A stretch of 64,000 nucleotides of DNA from assembly GCA_030813035.1 (NCBI GenBank), contig JAUSTV010000014.1; one strand, given 5' to 3'. The notes below the pieces were generated by a model that was not told the DNA's origin, did not search any database, and saw only the letters and a list, made by a program, of their open reading frames with translations. This document shows, piece after piece, positions 1 to 5,814 of this stretch. Numbering within the stretch: position 1 is the stretch's first letter; the number at the start of each line of letters is the position of its first letter. A program made the translations under genes and the position numbers. Source of the stretch: Bacillus_BA fengqiuensis. GTDB taxonomy: Bacteria > Bacillota > Bacilli > Bacillales > Bacillaceae_H.

Positions 1-50
1 GAGGGCCTAGTGGGAGCAATCCCGTGGAGGTTCAAGTCCTCTCGGCTGCA
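1..50 (+). tRNA. tRNA-Leu (GAG), 3' part only
   Basis: The window opens inside a tRNA. Reading from base 1: anticodon GAG, two loop bases, the 3' anticodon stem CCTAG, a long variable arm forming a hairpin (TGGGA/TCCC), a T arm (GGAGG-TTCAAGT-CCTCT) and the acceptor strand CGGCTGC plus A73. The long variable arm with a GAG anticodon indicates leucine. CCA is not encoded. The 5' half lies outside the window. Confidence 0.85.
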
Positions 51-51
51 C

Positions 52-214
52 TTATAAAGAAAAGCGAAGGCGACTTTTCAATCTTGAGAGGCGTTGGAGC
101 TTCTGATTGGGAAACCGTTCTTTGGTTTCATAGGCAGAAGTGAAACGACCGAAAGATTAGGAGCCGTAGCTAGCCACCAAGAAAAGTGGACAAATTCCGC
201 TATAAGCTTTATAA
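52..214 (+). ncRNA. Candidate structured RNA between two tRNAs
   Basis: This spacer is not random. An outer helix TTATAAAG (52-59) pairs with CTTTATAA (207-214). Inside it are an AAAAG/CTTTT hairpin (about 60-79), a helix AATCTT (80-85) with AAGATT (153-158), a nested hairpin CTTCTG (100-105)/CAGAAG (135-140) capped by GAAACC/GGTTTC (111-129), and a hairpin CCAC/GTGG (176-191). I do not recognise the family. It has no convincing ORF. It lies in the same orientation as the flanking tRNAs and may be co-transcribed with them. Confidence 0.5.
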
Positions 215-224
215 CTTAAATGAT

Positions 225-298
225 GGCGGTTGTGGCGAAGTGGTTAACGCACCAGATTGTGGCTCTGGCATTCGTGGGTTCGATTCCCATCAATCGCC
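225..298 (+). tRNA. tRNA-His (GTG)
   Basis: Full cloverleaf: acceptor GCGGTTG pairs with CAATCGC, with the extra 5' G(-1) opposite C73 that is characteristic of tRNA-His. Anticodon GTG sits in loop ATTGTGG. The T arm reads GTGGG-TTCGATT-CCCAT. No CCA is encoded. It is followed at once by RNase P RNA. Confidence 0.95.
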
Positions 299-312
299 CT
301 TTTTTACAACTC

Positions 313-719
313 TATACAAAACCGGAGAGAATCGCGCAGATTTCGATCTGTGAGGAAAGTCCGTGCTCGCACAGACTGAGATGTCTGTAGTGTTCGTGCC
401 TGGCGAAACGATAAGTCAGGGCAGCTTGATTGAACATCAGGCTGACGGCAGGGAAAACACCTAAGTCCGTTGGATATGGTGTGAATACCTTGAAAGTGCC
501 ACAGTGACGGAGCTTCGAGGGAAACCTTGAAGGTGGAACGAGGTAAACCCCACGAGCGAGAAACCCAAACAATGGTAGGGGAAGTGTCTTGAGGGAATAC
601 AACCAATATAGACACCATCGCTTTCATGCGGTGAGATAGATGATTCTCCACCTTGTACGAGAAGTGCGCTTCGTTTGCAGTACATGGTGAACAAAACGCG
701 GCTTATGAGGTTTTGTATA
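313..719 (+). ncRNA. rnpB: RNase P RNA, type B
   Basis: Catalytic RNA that removes the 5' leaders of tRNA precursors. Conserved P RNA blocks are visible: GAGGAAAGTCC near 352 with CTCGCACA, GTGCCACAGTGACG near 497, GAGCGAGAAACCC near 555, GATAGATGATT near 635 and GTTTGCAGTAC near 674. The ends pair as helix P1: TATACAAAACC (313-323) with GGTTTTGTATA (709-719). Length and internal order match the Bacillus type B RNA as I remember it, with many differences in variable helices. It sits between tRNA-His and tRNA-Ser, an unusual place for a housekeeping rnpB in Bacillus, so it could be a second, accessory copy. ORFs antisense to it are discounted. Confidence 0.93.
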
Positions 720-725
720 CCCAAT

Positions 726-817
726 GGAACAGTACCCAAGAGGCTGTAAGGGGCTCCCCTGCTAAGGGAGTAGGTCGGGTAACCGGCGCGAGGGTTCGAA
801 TCCCTCCTGTTCCGCCA
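726..817 (+). tRNA. tRNA-Ser (GCT)
   Basis: Acceptor GGAACAG pairs with CTGTTCC. The anticodon stem CTCCC/GGGAG encloses loop CTGCTAA (anticodon GCT, reads AGC/AGU). A long variable arm (TAGGTCGGGTAACCGGCGC) is typical of serine tRNAs. The gene ends GCCA with CCA encoded, unlike the other tRNAs of the array. It starts 6 bases after the P1 helix of RNase P RNA. Confidence 0.95.
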
Positions 818-872
818 TATGAATAAAATTGCTGATTACAGTTATAATAGTAAATGTTATCTTCATAATCAT

Positions 873-944
873 TGGGCTATAGCCAAGCGGTAAGGCAACG
901 GACTTTGACTCCGTCATGCGTTGGTTCGAATCCAGCTAGCCCAG
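873..944 (+). tRNA. tRNA-Gln (TTG)
   Basis: Acceptor TGGGCTA pairs with TAGCCCA, discriminator G944. The anticodon loop CTTTGAC gives anticodon TTG; the T arm contains TTCGAAT. No CCA is encoded. The SRP-like RNA starts 5 bases downstream, so the two are probably cut from one precursor. Confidence 0.93.
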
Positions 945-949
945 TCAAA

Positions 950-1028
950 TAGTCCAACGGTAAAACTACGAAAGGGTCAGGGCAGGAATGCAGCAGCCAT
1001 CAGTAGTCGAGCCGTGTGGGCTATTTTT
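950..1028 (+). ncRNA. Small SRP RNA (4.5S-like), lacking the Alu domain
   Basis: One long hairpin of about 74 nt: TAGTCC-CGG (950-960) pairs with CCG-GGGCTA (1012-1023), and ACTAC pairs with GTAGT further in. The apex is the signature of SRP RNA domain IV, the Ffh (SRP54) binding site: GG-UCAG-G, a GGAA tetraloop (985-988), and AGCAG-CC. A T-run (1024-1028) follows, so the hairpin is its own terminator. Bacilli normally carry a long SRP RNA with an Alu domain; this one is the short bacterial form and lies in a tRNA array, so it is probably additional to the housekeeping scr gene. Function in the cell is inferred, not shown. Confidence 0.8.
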
Positions 1029-1115
1029 ATTATCATCTATTTCGCTGTTTTTGATTTCTGTGAATAGTGCTGATATAGTGAATATAGAATAACCGTAAGA
1101 ATGGGGGAATATAAA

Positions 1116-1967
1116 GTGGAAAATAGTGACGGAGGAAGTGCCTCCATTATAGAACCATTTTGTGATTGGTTGAAAAAGCAACAAAAAACTGAAAATACAA
1201 TTAAGACATACAGCGGAGTGCTGAATGCTTTCTATAAGTGGATGATTTCACGAGACATATCGATTGAAATGCTGACAAAAGACCATATTGAAGCGTATCT
1301 CCATGAGATGGAAGCGGAGGGGAAAAGTGCAGCTACGATTGGAAAAGCTTTGGCTGCATTGAGTATATTCGTTCGTTTTATGGGGAAGCCCCACCTTGTC
1401 CAAGATGTGCATTCTCTTGCTGTCCCGTCTGCTGAAGACAATGTTCCGGATGGGTTAAAAAGAGAAGAGCGGGACCGGTTGCTTCAGGCGGTAAAAAAAG
1501 AAGGAAATCTTCGTGATATTGCCATTGTCTATGTTTTGCTCCATACAGGTATACGTGTTTCCGAGCTTTGCCAATTAAATCATAATGATGTTATCCAGCG
1601 TAGGGCTGGCAACGCCTTGGCCATTAGAGAATCAAACGGGAAAATCAAAAGAATGATTCCTCTTTCGACAGGTGCAAGCGAGCATTTAAATCGTTACCGT
1701 TCTAAGGAAAAGGTTCAAAAAGACGCTTTATTTATATCGAGTGTCGGGCAGCGTATATCAACGCGGGCTGTGCAGTATATGCTGAAAAAATATGGTGTAA
1801 ATCCGCACAAACTGCGCCATACGTTTTGCTATGAGTTGATTCAAAAAGGGGTGGACCTGGCCACGGTTGCGCAACTGGCTGGCCATTCAGATATCAATGT
1901 AACAAAACGCTATATTCAAATGACTTCCAATACTTTGGAAGAAGCGATCGATCGTGCGTTTGCATAA
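1116..1967 (+). CDS. Tyrosine recombinase (XerC/D-like integrase)
   Basis: Site-specific DNA recombinase of 283 aa. An N-terminal SAM-like core-binding domain (about residues 10-85) is followed by the catalytic domain with Arg147 (HTGIRVSE), Lys in the beta-hairpin near 176, His231-x-x-Arg234 (HKLRHTF), His257 (AGHSDI) and nucleophile Tyr266 (KRYIQM). All catalytic positions are present, so the enzyme looks intact. I chose GTG at 1116, preceded by GGGGGA at a good distance; the ATG at 1101 overlaps that Shine-Dalgarno and lacks one of its own. It lies directly behind the tRNA/RNase P/SRP array and ahead of a truncated gene, the usual position of an integrase at an island edge. It is smaller than housekeeping XerD and is unlikely to be the dif recombinase, but that cannot be excluded. 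Confidence 0.88.
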   Translation: MENSDGGSASIIEPFCDWLKKQQKTENTIKTYSGVLNAFYKWMISRDISIEMLTKDHIEAYLHEMEAEGKSAATIGKALAALSIFVRFMGKPHLVQDVHSLAVPSAEDNVPDGLKREERDRLLQAVKKEGNLRDIAIVYVLLHTGIRVSELCQLNHNDVIQRRAGNALAIRESNGKIKRMIPLSTGASEHLNRYRSKEKVQKDALFISSVGQRISTRAVQYMLKKYGVNPHKLRHTFCYELIQKGVDLATVAQLAGHSDINVTKRYIQMTSNTLEEAIDRAFA

Positions 1968-1968
1968 A

Positions 1969-2010
1969 ATAAAACAAGGAGAGTCGCTTGGACTCTCCTT
2001 GTTTTATTTT
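1969..2010 (+). terminator. Terminator of the recombinase gene
   Basis: Perfect inverted repeat ACAAGGAGAGTC / GACTCTCCTTGT with a 5-nt loop, followed by TTTTATTTT. The truncated SLH gene begins exactly where it ends. Confidence 0.9.
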
Positions 2011-2012
2011 AT

Positions 2013-2249
2013 GCTGATATGGCTCGTATGTTAGTGAATGCTTATCAGTTAAAGGGTACAAGCACTAACGAATTTATTGATGTTCCAAGTAGACATTGGG
2101 CTCATAACTATATTTCAGTTCTTGCTGGTAACAACATCACTACGGGATATAATGACAATACATTCAAACCAAGCAATCCTGTGACACGTGCTCAATTCTC
2201 TTCTTTTATGGCAAGAGTAATGGATGAACGTTATTTGCCAGCAGAGTAG
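2013..2249 (+). pseudogene. 5'-truncated SLH-domain gene remnant
   Basis: The frame encodes the end of one S-layer homology domain (DMARMLVNAYQL) and one full SLH domain (FIDVPSRHWAHNYI...TTGYNDNTFKPSNPVTRAQF), then stops at 2249. The pattern closely follows domains 2-3 of the intact SLH protein at 55871-56974. There is no signal peptide, no first SLH domain and no ribosome site; the ATG at 2019 is internal to a domain. The break coincides with the end of the recombinase terminator, so the front half was probably lost when the upstream block arrived or was rearranged. Confidence 0.75.
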
Positions 2250-2273
2250 TTATTGATTGAGAGAATATAAAGG

Positions 2274-2320
2274 AAACTTCCATCAGTGGGGGTCTTACTG
2301 CCCGTTAATGCGGGATAAAA
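2274..2320 (+). repeat. Dispersed repeat, copy 1 of 3
   Basis: Core AAACTTCCATCAGTGGGGG, then a CAGT/ACTG hairpin, a second small hairpin CCCG-TTAATG-CGGG, ending in GATAAAA. The same layout recurs at 46856-46902 and 50168-50214. I do not know the family. Confidence 0.6.
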
Positions 2321-2336
2321 TGATCAACATTAGCGA

Positions 2337-2362
2337 AACTCCTTAAATGTAAGGAGTTTTTT
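2337..2362 (+). terminator. Rho-independent terminator
   Basis: AACTCCTT-aaatgt-AAGGAGTT followed by TTTTT. It would end transcription from the SLH remnant/repeat region before glsA. Confidence 0.8.
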
Positions 2363-2485
2363 TATGGTTTTGCTTAATAGAATAGACAAATTGGTTGATA
2401 AAAGCCATGAATGCGATTGAAGGGTATCCATCTTCACTCCAGAGATAATACTAATTATGAAAGATAATTTGTTGGGGTGATATTC

Positions 2486-3415
2486 ATGGTTTGTGAAAGT
2501 AATGATGAATTGCAACGGTTTATTGATGAGGCAAAGAAATACACAAAACATGGAAAAGTGGCTGATTATATACCAGCATTAGGTAAAGCGAATCCGAATG
2601 ATTTGTCTGCTGCCATCTATTTTCCAAACGGCAATTGTCTATCGGCTGGTGATATAACACAAAAGATTACTTTACAAAGCATTTCAAAGGTTGTTACCTT
2701 AGCTTTTGTTTTAATGGATAAGGGTGAGGATTACGTCTTTAATTACGTAGGAAAGGAACCAACGGGAGATCCGTTTAATAGTATAGCTAAACTTGAAACG
2801 AATAAGCCATCAAAGCCGCTTAATCCAATGATTAACGCAGGGGCACTCGCAATTACTCATATGATTGAAGGAAATTCAGTCAACGAACGGTTTAACAGGC
2901 TGCTATCTTTTATACGTGAATTGACCTCTAACAAGGAAATAAACTACTGTGAAGAAGTGGCACAATCTGAATTTGAAACAGCACATTTAAACAGATCCCT
3001 TTGTTATTTCATGAAACAACACGGAATTATTGATGAAGATGTGGAAGGGCTATTGGAGTTATATACAAAGCAATGTGCAATAGAAATGAATTGTTTAGAT
3101 CTTGCTAGAGTGGGATGTATATTTGCAAAGGACGGTGTTGAACCTTTAACAGAGCGCCAGTTAATCCCTTCACATGTTGCTCGAATATGTAAGACATTCA
3201 TGGTGACATGCGGCATGTATAATGCTTCAGGAGAGTTTGCCATCAATGTTGGAATCCCAGCCAAAAGTGGTGTATCTGGAGGTATTATGGGAGCTGTTCC
3301 GGGAAGATTTGGCATTGGAATTTTCGGCCCGGCTCTTGATGAAAAAGGAAACAGTATTGCAGGCTTGAAGCTACTGGAAATGTTGTCAATGGAATATTCA
3401 TTAAGTATGTTTTAA
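2486..3415 (+). CDS. glsA: Glutaminase
   Basis: Hydrolyses L-glutamine to glutamate and ammonia in the cytoplasm; 309 aa, the usual length. It belongs to the serine beta-lactamase-like glutaminase family: the nucleophile motif Ser65-x-x-Lys68 (LQSISKV), NPMINAGA near residue 110, EVAQSE and NRSLCYFM, and the glycine-rich SGVSGGIMGAVPGR near the C-terminus. ATG 2486 (MVCESND) is preferred to the ATG at 2477 because GGGGTGA precedes it by 5 nt. It has its own upstream terminator on one side and a convergent gene on the other, so it is a single-gene unit. Confidence 0.93.
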   Translation: MVCESNDELQRFIDEAKKYTKHGKVADYIPALGKANPNDLSAAIYFPNGNCLSAGDITQKITLQSISKVVTLAFVLMDKGEDYVFNYVGKEPTGDPFNSIAKLETNKPSKPLNPMINAGALAITHMIEGNSVNERFNRLLSFIRELTSNKEINYCEEVAQSEFETAHLNRSLCYFMKQHGIIDEDVEGLLELYTKQCAIEMNCLDLARVGCIFAKDGVEPLTERQLIPSHVARICKTFMVTCGMYNASGEFAINVGIPAKSGVSGGIMGAVPGRFGIGIFGPALDEKGNSIAGLKLLEMLSMEYSLSMF

Positions 3416-3423
3416 ATAAAAGG

Positions 3424-3462
3424 GGGATGACCATAAATGAAAAAACCATTTATGGTCATCCC
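3424..3462 (-). terminator. Terminator between convergent genes
   Basis: A 16-bp perfect inverted repeat (GGGATGACCATAAATG and its complement) with a 7-nt loop. On the minus strand it is followed by CCTTTTATTT, so it mainly serves the gene at 3480-3848. Confidence 0.75.
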
Positions 3463-3479
3463 TCTGCAAAAATTCGGAA

Positions 3480-3848
3480 TCAATTTAAAAATTGTTCGAC
3501 TTTGTCTAAAACCGTTTGATCTTTTGATGTCATTTTCTTAGGCCTTATCGGCGGAATGTGGCGAGTTTCCTTCGCTGACGGAACCTCTGAAATCTCAAGA
3601 TAAAAAGGGGAAGAATCGCGATTCCCGCCTAAGTACCCTTTTAAAATCTTCAATTTCTTTGTGGAGCCTGTAATAAGTCCGTCATAGTCCCATTGGATTG
3701 CATTCTTGTATCTTGCATCCATTCTTTCTTTTAAAGCCAGGGCCTCAGAAACGGCTTCTTGCGGTGTGCGAAAGAAAGTGTTTGCTCTTTTCATCCCTGC
3801 TTTTTTTAGACCATCGCCAGCTTTGGCTTGGTATAATGTTACTGTCAT
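3480..3848 (-). CDS. Hypothetical protein, 122 aa
   Basis: Soluble, basic protein beginning MTVTLYQAKAGDGLKKAG. I do not recognise the family. No signal peptide or membrane segment is visible; the N-terminal half is lysine-rich and probably helical, the C-terminal half contains a proline-rich stretch (IPPIRP). The start at 3848 follows AAAGG at 9 nt; the longer frame up to 3965 has no ribosome site and reads through promoter-like sequence (TATACT on the minus strand). Monocistronic, with a strong terminator. Confidence 0.6.
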   Translation of the reverse strand: MTVTLYQAKAGDGLKKAGMKRANTFFRTPQEAVSEALALKERMDARYKNAIQWDYDGLITGSTKKLKILKGYLGGNRDSSPFYLEISEVPSAKETRHIPPIRPKKMTSKDQTVLDKVEQFLN

Positions 3849-4172
3849 ATTGGTCATCCTTTCCGTGTTGGTCTCACGCCTTCTGCCGGTGAGTTTACAC
3901 ACCAGAAGACCAAAGGGTCCGATTTCTTCTTTACTAGTATACCCCTTCTTTCCACTTGTTTCCACCGTAGGGTACTAATTTAAGATAAAGTTAACAAACG
4001 GCTTCATTTCGACAAGGCAGAACGAACCGGCAAGTGGAAGGCAGGAAAGAGTGTGAACAAATAACATCAAAAGAGAGAATATTGAAAAAAAACAATAATC
4101 GAATGAAATATGAGATAATGAATACACGTAAAGTAAAGAAACAGCCGATTCGAACAGAAAGAAGGAATCTAA
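3849..4172. other. Intergenic region between divergent small genes
   Basis: Holds the upstream regions of the minus-strand gene ending at 3480 (a TATACT box near 3940 on that strand) and the plus-strand gene at 4173. I see no ORF, RNA or repeat here. Confidence 0.4.
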
Positions 4173-4346
4173 ATGAAACATAAAAATAAATTTCAGGATG
4201 ACGAAAAAGTAATTTTAAAGGCGACGGGAGAAATGGTGACCATTAATAAGTTTACTTACGTAGCCAATATGAAACGATACTCCTATACCATCAAAGAACG
4301 TCCCCAAACATTTTACTTTGAAGAAGAAATTACGCCAGCAAAATAA
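4173..4346 (+). CDS. Small hypothetical protein, 57 aa
   Basis: Begins MKHKNKFQDDEKVILK and ends EEEITPAK. GAAGGAAT precedes the ATG by about 7 nt. Short, charged, without membrane segments; the pattern of alternating hydrophobic residues (KVILKATGEMVTINKFTYV) suggests a small beta-barrel, but I do not recognise a family. The next gene downstream is a broken cold-shock gene. Confidence 0.5.
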   Translation: MKHKNKFQDDEKVILKATGEMVTINKFTYVANMKRYSYTIKERPQTFYFEEEITPAK

Positions 4347-4418
4347 TCGTGAATGCCTCTATACGTATCTCAGCTTTTCCATTAGAATCTTCAGGGATCA
4401 TCATGAACGTTATAACGA

Positions 4419-4604
4419 TTTAATGTAGAAAAAGGTTTCGGATTTATTGAAGGTGAAGGCGACGATGATGTATTCGTTCAGTTCGCTGCAATTCAAGGCA
4501 AAGGTTTCAAATCACTAGAAGAAGGCCAAACCATTAATTTTAAAATTGAGCAAGGTGCTCATGATGCACAAGCTGCTAACGTTCGTCAAAAAGATAATAA
4601 AAAG
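4419..4604 (+). pseudogene. Cold-shock protein gene, 5'-truncated
   Basis: The frame starts abruptly at FNVEKGFGFIEGEGDDDVFVQF and continues through the rest of a CspA-type OB fold (SLEEGQTINFKIEQGAHDAQAANVRQK). The RNP1 motif (KGFGFI) is intact and RNP2 survives as VFVQF. The first 8 or so residues (start, xGxVKW) and the ribosome site are missing, and an in-frame stop lies just upstream. At the 3' end the frame runs past the expected stop through the terminator. This is a dead csp copy. Confidence 0.8.
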
Positions 4605-4630
4605 GCTCCTGATCTTCAGGAGTCTTTTTT
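4604..4630 (+). terminator. Terminator of the csp remnant
   Basis: CTCCTGA-tct-TCAGGAG followed by TCTTTTTT. Confidence 0.85.
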
Positions 4631-4636
4631 CAGTGA

Positions 4637-4882
4637 AAACCGCTTGAGCAATATATTCAAGAAGATAAAAATCAGCAATTATTCAATCAATGGATTGCCA
4701 CCATCCTATTGAGCGGTTCTTTTCTTTCTTTTTTGGTCCATTTCGAAAAGGCAGGGTATGTTTTCGGTCTAATGGTTATGGTCGCCAGCGGAATGGCTCT
4801 GTGCGGGTATTGTATTGGTTGTACAGTGCGTTATCGATATATGATATGGAAATATAAACAAAATGAAAAGCAAACTGCATAA
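4637..4882 (+). pseudogene. Fragment of a small membrane protein
   Basis: An open frame of about 81 codons with a stop just before it and no start codon or ribosome site at its head. It encodes a charged stretch (EQYIQEDKNQQLFNQW) and two hydrophobic segments (IATILLSGSFLSFLVHF and VFGLMVMVASGMALCGYCIG) with a basic tail. Probably the C-terminal part of a two-helix membrane protein; family unknown. It could be expressed only from an internal ATG. Confidence 0.4.
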
Positions 4883-4991
4883 ACTGATGAGACAAGTTCC
4901 AATGTGATATAATGAAAAATAATCCTAAATAAAGTTAAATATGTTATATAATGGATTTGGAATGATCATTTATCATATTAGGGAGGATTAT

Positions 4992-5228
4992 ATGAAAAAA
5001 AGAAACACGCAAGCTTTTACATTTTTAGCTTGGTTTGCTTTTATTACAGCCTTTGCGGCGATGTTTATCGGAATTTATACATTGGATGAACCACTGCCCG
5101 TAAAAGGATATTATGCGGTGGGTACACTTTATTTAACGATGTCGGCGTTTGTATTGCAGAAAACGATTCGTGATAACGAAGAAGACCGCGAAGAGACGAA
5201 CAAAAGAGAAGAAAAAACGCCGTTGTAG
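4992..5228 (+). CDS. YiaA/YiaB-type two-helix membrane protein
   Basis: 78 aa with two transmembrane segments (about residues 8-28 and 42-62) separated by a short loop (YTLDEPLPVKGYYAVG) and a highly charged C-terminal tail. The layout and sequence resemble the YiaAB two-helix domain family of unknown function. Start at 4992 is preceded by GGGAGGATTAT; the ATG at 4941 has no ribosome site. Confidence 0.65.
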   Translation: MKKRNTQAFTFLAWFAFITAFAAMFIGIYTLDEPLPVKGYYAVGTLYLTMSAFVLQKTIRDNEEDREETNKREEKTPL

Positions 5229-5423
5229 GTTGGCGTGTGCGATACAACAAGACGGTTGCCTGTTCCTGTTTTTTAAATCTATTAATATAGTCTTAAGACA
5301 AAATTAACTATTCGCTTCTTAGTTCTTGCTAAATAGTTTGGTAGATATTTTGACAAACCCCTTTTATTTTTAAAATTTTCTGATAATATAAACTTAACAG
5401 TAATAATAAAAGGAGTGGTCATA

Positions 5424-5549
5424 TTGACTAATTTGGCGGTTGAATTAAGTGAGAAGATTGTGAAGATGGTAGCTGCAAATTTTAATATTACACTTGAACA
5501 GGCGAAAGAAGTGATCAATAGCAGCTTTGAAGTTGGAGAACCTGAATGA
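5424..5549 (+). CDS. Small hypothetical protein, 41 aa (TTG start)
   Basis: TTG start 10 nt after AAAGGAGTGG. Encodes MTNLAVELSEKIVKMVAANF and so on, with a helical, acidic character, ending EVGEPE. Its stop overlaps the start of the next small gene, so the two are translationally coupled. No family recognised; it is below the size usually annotated. Confidence 0.5.
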   Translation: MTNLAVELSEKIVKMVAANFNITLEQAKEVINSSFEVGEPE

Positions 5550-5716
5550 TGAAAAAGGTTTTAAAGCGTGGAGCGTATTGTCACCAATGCGGCGTTTTTT
5601 TAGAAGATGAAAAGGTACAGATATGGGATTGTTGGTGCCAAACGAAGTACTGCGAGAAGGCTGAAATTGTGATGCATGTTTCAGGCGGAAAACTGGATAC
5701 GGTAGACTCAAAATAA
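5546..5716 (+). CDS. Small Cys-rich (zinc-ribbon-like) protein, 56 aa
   Basis: Begins MMKKVLKRGAYCHQCGVFLE. It contains Cys12-x2-Cys15, then CWC and YC, a spacing that suggests one small zinc-binding knuckle. Overlaps the upstream stop by 4 bases (ATGA) and is followed by a strong terminator, so the pair forms a two-gene unit. Function unknown. Confidence 0.5.
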   Translation: MMKKVLKRGAYCHQCGVFLEDEKVQIWDCWCQTKYCEKAEIVMHVSGGKLDTVDSK

Positions 5717-5750
5717 ACTCACTTGTCAGCAGGTGAGTTTATTTGTTTTA
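5711..5750 (+). terminator. Terminator of the two-small-gene unit
   Basis: AAATAAACTCAC / GTGAGTTTATTT, 12-bp perfect stem, T-rich tail. The stem overlaps the stop codon at 5714-5716. Confidence 0.85.
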
Positions 5751-5765
5751 ATAAGAGTGCGACAA

Positions 5766-5800
5766 ATAAAAAGGCGCAGCGTAATTGAACTGCGTCTTTT
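5766..5800 (-). terminator. Terminator of the glycosyltransferase unit
   Basis: On the minus strand AAGACGCAG pairs with CTGCGCCTT around a 10-nt loop, followed by TTTTATTTG. Confidence 0.85.
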
Positions 5801-5814
5801 GATGTTTCAAATCG

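Noticed and set aside
304..739. Three minus-strand open frames of 92-115 codons
   Set aside because: They lie antisense to RNase P RNA, whose conserved blocks explain the sequence; no ribosome sites.
966..1184. Minus-strand open frame of 72 codons
   Set aside because: Overlaps the SRP-like RNA and the recombinase start and has no ribosome site.
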